Positions 1-9,314 of a stretch of DNA of 64,000 nucleotides are shown here, in pieces. The position numbers and the translations under genes were made by a program. The stretch is from Geopseudomonas aromaticivorans. GTDB lineage: Bacteria; Pseudomonadota; Gammaproteobacteria; Pseudomonadales; Pseudomonadaceae. The stretch's first letter is position 1, and each line of letters opens with the position of its first letter. The stretch is taken from the NCBI RefSeq assembly GCF_019097855.1, contig NZ_JAHRGL010000012.1, forward strand, positions 1 to 64,000, written 5' to 3'. The notes under the pieces are model-generated. The model saw only the letters and a list, made by a program, of their open reading frames with translations, was not told the origin of the DNA and did no database searches.

Positions 1-7
1 AGGGGAA

Positions 8-33
8 GCCCCCGGCAAATGCTCTTCGGGGGC
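8..33. repeat. short GC hairpin at window edge
   Basis: Inverted arms GCCCCCG (8-14) and CGGGGGC (27-33) with a 12-nt loop. There is no T-tract, so terminator activity is uncertain. Nothing else is recognisable in positions 1-111. Confidence 0.3.
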
Positions 34-111
34 AGGAAACTGAGTCCAGGGGGATGAAGTAGCCCGATTTTGGCCTGCCGAGCAGGTCTGTCGCGAATGG
101 GGAGGGCTATT

Positions 112-1878
112 TCAGACCTTCCCTAGGCTGTCAATGGCGCTTTCGTTCTTACGCTTGAGTATTTTGTAGGCGTCGTATGCGGCCTGCAAGTAGCCAATAG
201 AGAATGCGCCACGAGAATTGAGTATGTCTGCCATTAGCGGCGTCTTGTATGTAACGCTTTCTGTTTTGAGTTTTATTTCCCCATCTTTACTGCCGTGCCT
301 TTCAAGAAGCCATCTGTGGTTATCCTCGAAATAGTCATCTTCTGGAAAACTATATGTTTCGCATATGTAGACCGCCATGTGAATAATTGCGCATATGTTT
401 GCCTCTGTTCCTGGGTATGTTGCGTATATTTTTTCTTCGTCCAGTGTTATGGATTCGTAGGCGCGCTGCATATATTTCACGGCATGAGTAATTCCCACTT
501 TATCCCTGACGCCTATTTCGGAGAAGAGATCCTTAAGTTTTGGGGTGATAAGGACCCTTTCGACCAGGTCAGGGTTTATCTCAAGAAGTAAGTTTATGAC
601 GTTGTCTGACGTCATGTTTTTCCAGTATCTATTTATAAGTCTTTCTTGGATCTCTGGGGAGGCGCACGAGATGTGAAGTGCAACAAAGTACTCTTGGAAC
701 GACCTGTGCGAGAAAGCAATCTCCAAGCCGTCTTCAATGAGAAGACATGCTGCGCTTAGTAAGTCTGACAAATAATCGTCAGATTTGAATTCTTTCTTAA
801 GGGATGCCTTTGCTTTCTCTATGAACTGAAGGCAGTCAACTCTAGGCATTTTAAATATTCGTCGATCATATGTTTGTAGCGCGAATAGCGAGAAGACTCG
901 AGAGAAATCCTGAATATCTAACTCGCTCTTCCTGCTCCTACTATAGCCACCTTTGTTTGCATCATGCCTTTGAAATAAAGCTTCGTATGCTTGGTTATAA
1001 AAAATGCTAAGTTTCGAGGGTATTTCAGCATTTTCGCCATAGGTGAGCAGCATGATGGATAAAAGCAATGGATTTGATAAGAATGACTCATGCTTTTCGA
1101 ATAATCCATCTGACAGGGCGCCAATGAACTTATATTTTATTTCCTGGTCGAACGGAAGCTTACTTATCAGATTTGAAGCAGACTCTAAATCAAGCGGCTG
1201 CATTCGAAAAACACTAAACCTTTCAATTCCATTGAAGACATCGTCAGGCCTTGATGAAATAAAGATTGGGCAGTTTTTGAATTTTTCCGAGGATTTCAAT
1301 ATCTGCTTGATAAGGTTCTTTCTTAACGAGTGATCGACTTCGTCATAGCCATCCAAGAAGAAACAAAAATGGCCTTCTTTTTTGGCTTTTTCCACATAGC
1401 TTCCGGAAACGTCAAAGCCATATAGGTCGAGTGTTTCTACGATGTAATCCTCTAGTGAGGATTTTCCAGAATTTAAATCACGCAACTCAATTAAAATTGG
1501 TACATATTTCTTTTGAGACATACAGTCAAGAAAAAGATGCCGCATTAGCACGCTTTTCCCGCTGCCGCCAGTGCCGGTTATTACAATTCGATTTGAATAA
1601 TCTAGGCAGGAGTTGAATTTCGGGATTGGTATGCTCTGGGTTCCGCTGTAAATCCCAGTAGGGATGTAGTAGTCATAAAGATCTACCGCCTGATTTCTTA
1701 TAAAAAAAGATTTTGATTTTGAGTATTTTTCTCTCGTGTTTTGTAGATATTCAGAGTATGCGGTTTTTAACTTTATTTGGACTGTCTCATCAATCGAGCC
1801 AAATGCCCTTTTCCCAAGCTGCCAAATTTTATCCAAGTTACTTGAAATAAATTCAGCTGCAATCTTGCCCTCGTCCAA
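112..1878 (-). CDS. NACHT-domain NTPase (putative defence STAND protein)
   Basis: A 588-aa protein with a NACHT/STAND nucleotide-binding core: Walker A GTGGSGKS at about residues 102-109, Walker B CFFLDGYDEV at about 172-181 and an ISSRPD sensor motif at about 207-212. A helical N-terminal region (1-90) precedes the NTPase. The C-terminal 350 residues are probably a helical sensor or effector, with no clear LRR, WD or TPR repeats. I chose the TTG start at 1878 because AAAAGGAG lies just upstream on the minus strand. The gene is strikingly AT-rich relative to the GC-rich neighbours, which points to horizontal transfer. Bacterial NACHT proteins are known anti-phage systems; a defence role here is inferred from family and from the island border beside it. 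Confidence 0.8.
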   Translation of the reverse strand: MDEGKIAAEFISSNLDKIWQLGKRAFGSIDETVQIKLKTAYSEYLQNTREKYSKSKSFFIRNQAVDLYDYYIPTGIYSGTQSIPIPKFNSCLDYSNRIVITGTGGSGKSVLMRHLFLDCMSQKKYVPILIELRDLNSGKSSLEDYIVETLDLYGFDVSGSYVEKAKKEGHFCFFLDGYDEVDHSLRKNLIKQILKSSEKFKNCPIFISSRPDDVFNGIERFSVFRMQPLDLESASNLISKLPFDQEIKYKFIGALSDGLFEKHESFLSNPLLLSIMLLTYGENAEIPSKLSIFYNQAYEALFQRHDANKGGYSRSRKSELDIQDFSRVFSLFALQTYDRRIFKMPRVDCLQFIEKAKASLKKEFKSDDYLSDLLSAACLLIEDGLEIAFSHRSFQEYFVALHISCASPEIQERLINRYWKNMTSDNVINLLLEINPDLVERVLITPKLKDLFSEIGVRDKVGITHAVKYMQRAYESITLDEEKIYATYPGTEANICAIIHMAVYICETYSFPEDDYFEDNHRWLLERHGSKDGEIKLKTESVTYKTPLMADILNSRGAFSIGYLQAAYDAYKILKRKNESAIDSLGKV

Positions 1879-1978
1879 CTTTACTTCTCCTTTTTCAATT
1901 TTGCTTGATTGTAAATTTTAAATTGACCTGGATTGTTTGGTGGGCCGCTGGGTGAATGAATATGAATTCTCCCCTAAC

Positions 1979-2380
1979 TCAACATGATCCATGATGCTTG
2001 CGTGGAAACATAGATTCGGATGATGTGGTTCTCCGGCTCCCCAAAGAATTCCATCTGGTCACATCTAGGCCGCAGCGGTTGATACTCATCGCCAAACGGA
2101 ACTCGGCTGGCAGTTGCTCCAGCGCGCTGTAGTCGACGAAGTAGCCGAGCTTCACCTGGCCAGTGACTGGCTGTTGGGGGCCGGCCTTGCGGGTTAGCAG
2201 CACCGACACGGGGAGCTGGTCGTCGTCGCTCTGGTAGCCGGCGGCGCGGCAGGTGCGGGTGTTGTCGCAGGCCAGTTGCCAGTTGTGGTGGGTGAAGCCG
2301 ACGCCGGCAGGGGTGGTCTCCTGCGCCCACAGCGTTGCCGGCAGCAGCGCGAGGATCAAGGGCAGGGTTGGGCGGGTCAT
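1979..2380 (-). pseudogene. truncated DUF1176 protein
   Basis: It starts MTRPTLPLILALLPATLWAQ, a signal peptide with an AxA-like end, then a stretch typical of DUF1176 proteins (NWQLACDNTRTCRAAGYQ, PVSVLLTRKAGP). The recognisable part stops around LAMSINRCGLDV. The tail of about 25 residues is low-complexity read-through to a TGA at 1979. Family members are usually around 330-350 aa, so only the N-terminal third survives (133 codons). The break falls next to the AT-rich NACHT gene, suggesting that island insertion or recombination removed the rest. Confidence 0.7.
2008..2065 (+). repeat. degenerate second copy of the hsaA promoter segment
   Basis: Positions 2012-2065 resemble 2521-2575: both hold ATTCGGATGATGT, then CCGGC, CAAAGAAT, CCATC and a GTCACA-like end with small gaps. 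The second copy precedes the hsaA-like gene. This copy overlaps the truncated end of the DUF1176 gene and faces no intact gene. Confidence 0.55.
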
Positions 2381-2517
2381 GCGGGGTCTCCTTACCGGGT
2401 GATGTCCTTGGCGAGGCGTCTCGGCCCCGGCGCTGTTATAGCAACCCGCAGCGTCCTTCGGCCAATTGCCGCGATATATTTGCTCCAGATCAACAAAACC
2501 CCCACTACCCGCGTGGC

Positions 2518-2535
2518 TAATCCATTCGGATGATG
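2518..2535 (+). promoter_or_regulatory. steroid-regulon palindrome, site A (hsaA-kshA-hsaC)
   Basis: TAATCCATTCGGATGATG matches the element shared by several operons in this window. The AAGAAT hexamer at 2556 lies 22 nt after GGATGA and could be the -10. The hsaA-like start is about 95 bp downstream. Confidence 0.55.
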
Positions 2536-2629
2536 TTGCCCCCCGGCCCCCGCCAAAGAATCCATCCCGTGTCACACAGGGCGAGCCGCCACTGAAACGC
2601 GGGCGGCCCGCGACGTTTTCCCGCAGTCC

Positions 2630-3829
2630 ATGGGTGAGTCGATGGAGCAAACAACAAGAATTTCCCCCGAGGAGCTGGTGGCCCGTGCGCGGGCGCTGGT
2701 GCCGCTGCTGGCCGAGCGTGCCGCGCAGGCCGAGGCCGAGCTGAAGGTGGCCGACGAGGTGATCGCCGCGCTGCAGGAGGCGCAGCTGTTCCGCGTCATG
2801 CAGCCCAAGCGCCACGGCGGCTTCGAGTTCGGACCCAAGGTGTTCGCCGAGATCCAGCAGACGCTGGCCGAGGGCTGCATGTCCACCGCCTGGATGTACG
2901 GCGTGGTGGCGGTGCATCCGTGGCAGCTGGGGCTGTTCCCCGAGCAGGCGCAGCAGGAGGTGTGGGGCGAGGATGCCTCGACGCTGATCGCCTCGACCTA
3001 CATGCCGGTGGCCAGGGTCACGGAAGTGGAGGGCGGCTACCGCATCAGCGGGCGCTGGGGCTTCTCCACCGGCTGCGAACACTGCGACTGGGTGTTCCTC
3101 GGCGGCAACATCACGCCGGGCGCCGGCAAGGGCAACAGCTACCGCACCTTCCTGGTGCCGAAGAGCGATTTCCGTATCGAGCGCAACTGGGATGTGATCG
3201 GTCTGCGCGGCACCGGCAGCCACGACATCGTGGTCGAGGACGCCTTCGTGCCCTTCCATCGCACCCACGCCACCCAGCAGCACGACGACGCGGCCAACCC
3301 CGGCCGCGAGCTGAACAACGCGCCGCTGTACCGGGTGCCGTTCGCCCAGATGTTCATCCCGGCGGTATCCAACGCCTGCCTCGGCGGTCTGGCGGCGGCC
3401 ATCCAGCACTTCAAGGACTACGCCAAGCAGGGCATCAGCAAGAACGTCGGCATGCGCACGGTGGACGATCCCAACGCGCAACTGGCCTACGCCCGCGCGG
3501 TGGTGGCCCATGAGCAGATGGTGGAGAACCGCAAGCGCCACTACGAGGTGCAGATGAGTTATGCCGAGCGTGGCGAGGCGGCGCCGGTCAACGAGCGGTT
3601 GCGCCAGCGCTACCAGCTCGCCCAGGTGGCCAACGAGTGCGCCCACCACATCAACGAGCTGCTGCGCTGCTGCGGCGCCACCGGCACCTACCGCAGCAAT
3701 CCGCTGACGCGGATCTTCCTCGACGTGTTCACCGGCCGCGCGCACATCGCCAACAACGTCGACCTGTTCGGCCGCGCCTTCGGCTTCATCGCCCTCACCG
3801 ACCAGACCACCACCGACAGCTTCCTCTGA
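2630..3829 (+). CDS. hsaA: HsaA-like flavin-dependent monooxygenase, oxygenase component
   Basis: A 399-aa acyl-CoA-dehydrogenase-fold protein of the HsaA/TesA2 type. HsaA hydroxylates 3-HSA at C4 to the catechol 3,4-DHSA using reduced flavin from a separate reductase (HsaB/TesA1), which is not in the window. Family-typical stretches include FRVMQPKRHGGFEFGP near residue 55 and GRWGFSTGCEH near 140. The C-terminal half lacks the TNEIQR signature of true acyl-CoA dehydrogenases. It is followed 17 bp later by kshA and then hsaC, consistent with ring A/B degradation. ATG 2642 (MEQTTRI) is an alternative start; neither has a strong Shine-Dalgarno. Confidence 0.82.
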   Translation: MGESMEQTTRISPEELVARARALVPLLAERAAQAEAELKVADEVIAALQEAQLFRVMQPKRHGGFEFGPKVFAEIQQTLAEGCMSTAWMYGVVAVHPWQLGLFPEQAQQEVWGEDASTLIASTYMPVARVTEVEGGYRISGRWGFSTGCEHCDWVFLGGNITPGAGKGNSYRTFLVPKSDFRIERNWDVIGLRGTGSHDIVVEDAFVPFHRTHATQQHDDAANPGRELNNAPLYRVPFAQMFIPAVSNACLGGLAAAIQHFKDYAKQGISKNVGMRTVDDPNAQLAYARAVVAHEQMVENRKRHYEVQMSYAERGEAAPVNERLRQRYQLAQVANECAHHINELLRCCGATGTYRSNPLTRIFLDVFTGRAHIANNVDLFGRAFGFIALTDQTTTDSFL

Positions 3830-3846
3830 GCCCAGGAGACCCGATC

Positions 3847-4923
3847 ATGTCCATGAACCGCGCAAAGATCATCGCCGACCCGATCCCCGAGCGTTACGCC
3901 CGCGGCTGGCACTGCCTGGGCTCGGCCCAGAAGTACAAGGATGGCAAGCCGCACACGGTGAACGCCTTCGGCTACCGCCTGGTGGTGTTCCAGACCTCCG
4001 ACGGCGCGCTGCAGGTGCTCGACGCCTGGTGCCCGCACATGGGCGGCGACCTCAGCCACGGTCGGCTGGACGGCGACAAGGTGGTGTGCCCATTCCACGG
4101 CTGGCAGTTCGACCGCGAGGGCAAGGCGGTGAGCATTCCCTACTGCAAGCGCGTGCCGCCGAAGGCGCGGGTGGGGCGCTGGGCCACCGCCGAGCTGAAC
4201 GAGGCGCTGTTCATCTGGCACGACCCGGATGGCAACCCGCCGATCGAAGGCCAGGAGATCCCGCGCCTGGAGGAGCTGGACTCGCCGGAGTACAGCGAGA
4301 TGCACTGGGCGGAGTGGGTGATCAACGCCAACAGCCGCGAGCTGGTGGACAACATCGTCGACATGGGGCACTTCGACGAGACCCACCAGTCACCGTCGCT
4401 GTTCTTCGCCAACCTGTTCGAGGGCCACAAGGCCACTCAGGTGCAGATCTCCGGCTCGCGGATCATGAGCGCGGGCGAGGCGGTGATCACCTACGCCACC
4501 TACTACGGGCCGGGCGTGCTGCTGGTGTCGCTGAAGGGGCCGTACAAGGGTCACTACATGGAGACCATCTACATCGTCGGCAACACGGCGATCGATCACA
4601 ACAGCTTCACCCTGCACTTCGGCGTGGCGACCAAGAACATCCCGGGGCTGAGCAAGCCGGAGAACCAGCAACTGATCGCCGAGTGGACGGAGCTGCAGTG
4701 CGTCGCCCTGGGCACCGACGTGGCCATCTGGGACAACAAGGTGCGCATCGGCAACCCGATGCTGTGCGAGAGCGACGGGCCGATCTACCACGCGCGCAAG
4801 TGGTACGACCAGTTCTTCCAGCCGATCAACGAGGCGTCTGAGGAGTCGACCCGCCGCTACGAGCACGAGATCGACATGGACTACGTCGGCGTGAAGCCGG
4901 AACTGCGCCACCTGCGCGGCTGA
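3847..4923 (+). CDS. kshA: 3-ketosteroid 9alpha-hydroxylase oxygenase (KshA-type Rieske protein)
   Basis: A 358-aa Rieske non-haem iron oxygenase. The [2Fe-2S] ligands are C62-x-H64 and C81-x2-H84. The mononuclear iron site shows DNIVDMGHFDETH with H175 and H180. KshA hydroxylates C9 of 1,4-androstadiene-3,17-dione-type steroids, which leads to opening of ring B. AGGAG lies about 9 nt upstream of ATG 3847. It sits between the HsaA-like and HsaC-like genes in one apparent operon. The reductase partner KshB is not in the window. Family membership is firm; the exact steroid substrate is inferred from context. Confidence 0.9.
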   Translation: MSMNRAKIIADPIPERYARGWHCLGSAQKYKDGKPHTVNAFGYRLVVFQTSDGALQVLDAWCPHMGGDLSHGRLDGDKVVCPFHGWQFDREGKAVSIPYCKRVPPKARVGRWATAELNEALFIWHDPDGNPPIEGQEIPRLEELDSPEYSEMHWAEWVINANSRELVDNIVDMGHFDETHQSPSLFFANLFEGHKATQVQISGSRIMSAGEAVITYATYYGPGVLLVSLKGPYKGHYMETIYIVGNTAIDHNSFTLHFGVATKNIPGLSKPENQQLIAEWTELQCVALGTDVAIWDNKVRIGNPMLCESDGPIYHARKWYDQFFQPINEASEESTRRYEHEIDMDYVGVKPELRHLRG

Positions 4924-4990
4924 TAGCCGAACAGTGCGCCGGGCGGGGCGATGCGATGGCCCCGCCCGGCGCCGCGACGAGGAGAATCCG

Positions 4991-5893
4991 ATGATGGACA
5001 TTCGTGGACTGGCCTATGTGGTGGCGTCGAGCTGCGACCTGGGCGCCTGGCGCCGGCAGGCCGAGCAGGTGCTGGGCATGATGGTGGAGGAGGGGCCGCT
5101 GGGCGACCTCTATATCAAGATGGACGAGCGGCCGTTCCGCCTGTTCGTGTCGAGCGGGCCGGCCGACCGCTACGTGGCCAGCGGCTGGGAGCTGGCGGGC
5201 GAGGAAGCCTTCGAGCAGGCCTGCGCGGAGCTGGAGCGCGCCGGGGTGCCGTTCGAGCGCGGCTGCGCCGAGCTGTGCTCGGTGCGCCGGGTCAACGGCC
5301 TGGCCAGCCTGCGCGACCCGTCCGGCAACCTGCACGAGCTGGTGTGGGGCGTGTGTTCGGACTTTCGCCGCTTCGTCTCGCCGGCCGGCGTGCCGGGCTT
5401 CGTCACCGGCGAGCTGGGTATGGGGCATACCGTGCTGCCGGCGGCGAACTTCGAGGAAACCTGGGCGTTCCTGCGCGATGTCATGGGCTTCGGCCTGTCC
5501 GACATCCACCGCTTCCGCCCCGTGCCGGACGCCCCGGCCATCCCCATCTACTTCCTGCACTGCAACAACGGCCGCCACCACAGCCTGGCGCTGTTCGGCG
5601 CGCCGGTGCCGAGCGGCTGCGTGCACCTGATGGTCGAGGTGGACAACCTCGTGGAGGTCGGCCGCGCCCACGACCGCATGCAGCGCGCGGGCGTGAAGCT
5701 GATGGCCACCCTCGGCCAGCACGTCAACGACCGCATGACCTCCTTCTACATGGCCACCCCCTCGGGCTTCGCCATCGAGTACGGCTTCGGCGGCTTGGTC
5801 CTCGACTGGACGCGGCACAGCGTCTACGAGGCCAGCGAGGTGAGCGTGTGGGGCCATGATTTCGGCGTGGGGTTCAACGCGCCGGCGGGCTGA
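4991..5893 (+). CDS. hsaC: HsaC/TesB-like extradiol catechol dioxygenase, copy 1
   Basis: A 300-aa two-domain VOC (type I extradiol) dioxygenase in the BphC/HsaC/TesB family. The iron ligands by alignment are H146 (GMGHTV), H212 (CVHLMVEV) and E263 (AIEYG), with the second-sphere pair GRHHSL near 195-199. HsaC meta-cleaves 3,4-DHSA between C4 and C5. GAGGAGA precedes ATG 4991; a second ATG follows immediately at 4994. It is the last gene of the hsaA-kshA-hsaC unit. A close paralogue is at 56901. Confidence 0.88.
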   Translation: MMDIRGLAYVVASSCDLGAWRRQAEQVLGMMVEEGPLGDLYIKMDERPFRLFVSSGPADRYVASGWELAGEEAFEQACAELERAGVPFERGCAELCSVRRVNGLASLRDPSGNLHELVWGVCSDFRRFVSPAGVPGFVTGELGMGHTVLPAANFEETWAFLRDVMGFGLSDIHRFRPVPDAPAIPIYFLHCNNGRHHSLALFGAPVPSGCVHLMVEVDNLVEVGRAHDRMQRAGVKLMATLGQHVNDRMTSFYMATPSGFAIEYGFGGLVLDWTRHSVYEASEVSVWGHDFGVGFNAPAG

Positions 5894-5945
5894 GGGCCTG
5901 CCCTGGATCTGCTGCGCTGGCCCTCCGGAGCAGCGCTGAAGAGCT

Positions 5946-6012
5946 CGTCATTCCCGCGCAGGCGGGAATCCAGAGGGGAGGCATCTGGGCTCCCGCCTGC
6001 GCGGGAGCGACG
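5946..6012. repeat. REP-like palindromic repeat, family 1
   Basis: CGTCATTCCCGCGCAGGCGG is mirrored by CTCCCGCCTGCGCGGGAGCG across a short centre. A near-identical unit is at 53095-53164. It lies downstream of hsaC and may act as an mRNA end structure. Confidence 0.75.
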
Positions 6013-6097
6013 GCAAGGGGGCTGCAGTGTTTCGCGGCGCCCGTAAGCGCGAACAGGCGCCCCCCGGACGTACTGTCGAGCACATCACGCCCGAATC

Positions 6098-6115
6098 TCC
6101 CTCAAATGGATGATG
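6098..6115 (+). promoter_or_regulatory. steroid-regulon palindrome, site B (DUF1302/DUF1329/luxR)
   Basis: TCCCTCAAATGGATGATG matches the right half of the shared element well and the left half poorly. No good -10 hexamer is seen at the usual spacing. The DUF1302 start is about 145 bp downstream. Confidence 0.4.
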
Positions 6116-6257
6116 TGCCGGCACCCGCCCCCTTCCCACACTGACCCCGTCCCCGCCGCGCCGGTTCCACGCGCGGCGGGGCCATGGACCTGCCCGCGTG
6201 GTGGCGTTGCCCGAGCGCGGGCCTGCAATGCCAGAACAACAATAATCCGGAGGCAGT

Positions 6258-7919
6258 ATGCCCAAGGCAGCAAGAAAGGAGTGCCGGCGCGCCGGCCAGC
6301 CGCCGTACCTGCGCGAGTTGCTCGCAGTCGCCGTGGCATTGAGCAGCGGGGCGGTGAACGCCCTGCCGACCGTCGAACTCGGCGAGTCGACCACCCTCGA
6401 GTCGTCGCTGACGGTCAACTACACCGCCTCGATGCGGACCGAGAAGGCCGACGACGAGTACCTCAACGATCTCAACGCCGATGACGGCACGCGCAACTTC
6501 GACCGCGGCTCGCTGATCACCAACCGGGTCAGCCTGTTCGGCGAGGCGCTGCTGCGCCACGACAACCTCGGCGCCATGCTGCGCGCCAGCCACTTCTACG
6601 ATGCGGCCTACCGGAGCAGCAACGACAACGACTCGCCGCTGACCGTCAACAAGATCGGCGCCCACGACCATTTCACCGAGAAGACCCGCGAGCGCAGCGG
6701 CGGCGAGTTCCGCCTGCTAGACGCCTTCGTGTTCGGCAGCTGGGACATGGACGGCCACTACCTGTCGGCCAAGGCCGGCCGTCACCTGGTGGCCTGGGGC
6801 GAGAGCCTGTTCTGGCCGAACATCAGCCAGGGCCAGGCGCCAGTGGACGCCACCAAGTTCAACGTGCCGGGCACCGAGGCCAAGGACGCCTACCTGCCGG
6901 TCGGCCAGGTATCGGCCAGCTACACGCTGACCGACGACCTGACCCTGGTGGGCTTCTGGCAGTACAAGTGGGAAGAGACCCTGCTCAGCCCCGTGGGCGA
7001 CTACTTCGGCAGCGACTACTTCGGCCCGGGCGCGGAGTTCTACCGCCTGGCGCCGGGGGTGATCGGCAATCTGCCGGACCAGAGCTTCCGGGTGGTCAAC
7101 TACGCTGGCGAGGTGGAGCCGGACGACGACGGCCAGTGGGGCCTGGGCCTGCGCTACCAGCTGGCCCAGAACACCGAGGTCGGTCTCTACCACTACCGCT
7201 ACCACGACCGCGTGGCGGCGCTGTTCTTCGACTTCACCGGCAGCACCCAGTACTCCTCGCTCAAGGACGTCGGCCGCGGCACCGGGGCGGGTAACGCGCC
7301 GGCCTACCAGCTCGGCTACTTCGACGACATCGCCCTCACCGGGGTGAGCCTGAGCACCAAGCTCGGCGATGCGGTGCAGATCGGCAGTGACCTCAGCTAC
7401 CGCGAGGACGCCGCGGTGTACCTGTCCAACGGCGCGCCGACCCGCGGCAACCTGATCCAGGGCAACCTCAATGCCGTGTACATCCTCGGCCCGAGCGCCC
7501 TGGCCCACCAGACCACGTTGATGGGCGAGGTGATGCACCAGCGCATCGACAGCGTCGACACCCTACACGTCAGCGGCGGGATGCCGGGGCAGAACGGCAG
7601 CTTCGACGAGTTCGAGTACGACGGCCAGACCCGCGGCAGCACGCTGCTCGGCGTCGGCGCGATGTTCGACTACCCGAGCCTGTTCAGCGGCTGGGACCTG
7701 ACCACCAAGGTGTTCTGGAACCAGAACGTCTCCGGCAGCGCCTTGTCCGGCCTGGGCCGCGACGAGAAGCGCGTCACAGTCGGCGGCGACTTCAAGTACC
7801 TGGGCAACTTCCAGGTCGGCATGACCTACGTCGGCTACCTCGGCTCGGCCGACATCGCCAACGGCCGCACCCTGGCGGATCGCGACTACGTGTCGCTGAA
7901 CGCCAAGTACACCTATTAA
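6258..7919 (+). CDS. DUF1302 family protein (predicted outer-membrane barrel), copy 1
   Basis: A 553-aa protein with an N-terminal export region (LRELLAVAVALSSGAVNALP), then alternating amphipathic strands rich in aromatic and Gly residues. It ends in an aromatic residue (NAKYTY), as outer-membrane barrels do. DUF1302 proteins occur next to DUF1329 proteins in hydrophobic-compound catabolic and export clusters; their biochemical role is not settled. CCGGAGG precedes ATG 6258. The DUF1329 gene follows after 15 bp. Uptake or handling of steroid at the envelope is inferred from context only. Confidence 0.8.
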   Translation: MPKAARKECRRAGQPPYLRELLAVAVALSSGAVNALPTVELGESTTLESSLTVNYTASMRTEKADDEYLNDLNADDGTRNFDRGSLITNRVSLFGEALLRHDNLGAMLRASHFYDAAYRSSNDNDSPLTVNKIGAHDHFTEKTRERSGGEFRLLDAFVFGSWDMDGHYLSAKAGRHLVAWGESLFWPNISQGQAPVDATKFNVPGTEAKDAYLPVGQVSASYTLTDDLTLVGFWQYKWEETLLSPVGDYFGSDYFGPGAEFYRLAPGVIGNLPDQSFRVVNYAGEVEPDDDGQWGLGLRYQLAQNTEVGLYHYRYHDRVAALFFDFTGSTQYSSLKDVGRGTGAGNAPAYQLGYFDDIALTGVSLSTKLGDAVQIGSDLSYREDAAVYLSNGAPTRGNLIQGNLNAVYILGPSALAHQTTLMGEVMHQRIDSVDTLHVSGGMPGQNGSFDEFEYDGQTRGSTLLGVGAMFDYPSLFSGWDLTTKVFWNQNVSGSALSGLGRDEKRVTVGGDFKYLGNFQVGMTYVGYLGSADIANGRTLADRDYVSLNAKYTY

Positions 7920-7934
7920 GAAGGGGATGGACCC

Positions 7935-9314
7935 ATGAAGAAGCACACGCAACTCGCCATCGCCTGCGGCGCGCTATTCGCGCTCGGCGCCATGCCGGCG
8001 CTGGCCAATGCCTCGGCCGAGGAACGGGCCAAGCTGGACAGCAGCACCTACACCTGCATGGGCGCCGAGCGCGCCGGCAACGCCGACGGCAGCATTCCTG
8101 AGTACTCCGGCAAGTGGCTGGGCGCGCCGCCGCATGTGAATTTCCAGGGCACCGGTAACCATCCGCTCGATCCCTACGCGGACGAAAAGCCGCTGTTCAC
8201 CATCACCGCGGCCAACATGGCCGAGCACGGACAGCACCTCACCGATGGCATGAAGGCGCTGTTCAAGCTGTATCCGGACACCTTCCGCATGCCGGTCTAT
8301 CCGTCGCATCGCGACTTCCGCTTCAACGACAGTGTGTGCGAGGCGACCAAGGCCAACGTCGGCTACGCCCACCTGACCGATGACGGCGAAGGCGTGGTGG
8401 CCAAGACCGGCGGCACGCCCTTCCCGATGCCGAAGAATGGCCTGGAGCTGCTGAAGAACGCCTCGCTGTTCACCGTGCGCCCGTGGACCGAGGAATACAT
8501 CTCGGACAACGCCTATGTGCTGCGCGACGGCAAGGTCAACTGGGGGCGCGTCCACTCGAAGAACCTGGCGCCGCACCTGGAGCCGGGCCGCATCGGCGAC
8601 ACCAGCGGCCAGTCGTCGTTCTACCTCAACCAGACCCTGCTGCCGCTGCGCGACAAGGGCGAGGTGAACACCGGCATGGAGTTCTGGAACGACAAAACCG
8701 AGCCGCGCCAGAGCTGGCGCTACGACCCGGGCACCCGCCGCGTGCGCCAGGCCCCCGGTTATGGCTTCGACATGGCGTTTCCCGGTTCCGGCGGCTCGAT
8801 CACCGTGGACGAGGTGCGTCTGTTCAACGGTTCCGGCCAGCGCTACGACTGGAAGATCGTCGAAAAGAAGGAGCTGTACATCCCCTACAACGCCTATCGA
8901 ATCCACTCGCCGGAGCTCAAGTACGCCGACTTGATCAAGCCGGGGCATATCGACCCCACCCACATGCGCTACGAGAAGCACCGCGTGTGGGTACTGGAAG
9001 GCACCCTCAAGGCTGACTACCGTCACCTGTACGGCAAGCGTCGCCTGTACATCGACGAGGACACTTGGTTCCCCATCGTCGCCGACAACTACGACAGCCG
9101 CGGCGAGCTGTGGCGCACCTCGATGCTCAACTTCTTCTACGCCTACGAGACCCAGACGCCACAGGCTGGCGTCGGCCTGTACCACGACCTGCTGGAGAAC
9201 ACCTACCTGGCGTTCAACCTGATCAACGAGCAGCCCAAGGGCTACAAGCTGAACGCCCCGAACTTCCGGGCGGCGATGTTCGGGCCGGAAGCCGCGCGCC
9301 GAGGCGGGCTCTGA
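7935..9314 (+). CDS. DUF1329 family protein, copy 1
   Basis: A 459-aa secreted protein with signal peptide MKKHTQLAIACGALFALGAM ending near ALANA. The body contains family-typical blocks such as CTGAERAGN-like CMGAERAGNADGSIPEYSGK and YDPGTRRVRQAPGYGFD. DUF1329 proteins are LolB-like periplasmic or outer-membrane proteins usually paired with DUF1302. The stop overlaps the start of the LuxR-type gene (TGATG), so the three genes are probably translated together. A paralogue is at 25369. Confidence 0.82.
   Translation: MKKHTQLAIACGALFALGAMPALANASAEERAKLDSSTYTCMGAERAGNADGSIPEYSGKWLGAPPHVNFQGTGNHPLDPYADEKPLFTITAANMAEHGQHLTDGMKALFKLYPDTFRMPVYPSHRDFRFNDSVCEATKANVGYAHLTDDGEGVVAKTGGTPFPMPKNGLELLKNASLFTVRPWTEEYISDNAYVLRDGKVNWGRVHSKNLAPHLEPGRIGDTSGQSSFYLNQTLLPLRDKGEVNTGMEFWNDKTEPRQSWRYDPGTRRVRQAPGYGFDMAFPGSGGSITVDEVRLFNGSGQRYDWKIVEKKELYIPYNAYRIHSPELKYADLIKPGHIDPTHMRYEKHRVWVLEGTLKADYRHLYGKRRLYIDEDTWFPIVADNYDSRGELWRTSMLNFFYAYETQTPQAGVGLYHDLLENTYLAFNLINEQPKGYKLNAPNFRAAMFGPEAARRGGL

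Noticed and set aside
1979-3745. Long leftward open frame (about 588 codons) across hsaA
   Set aside because: It is a GC-rich antisense frame with His/Val/Ala-rich composition. Only its last 133 codons (DUF1176 remnant) look like a protein.
5946-6012. CRISPR-like repeat
   Set aside because: Only two copies exist, 47 kb apart, with no spacer array; it is a palindromic REP-type element.
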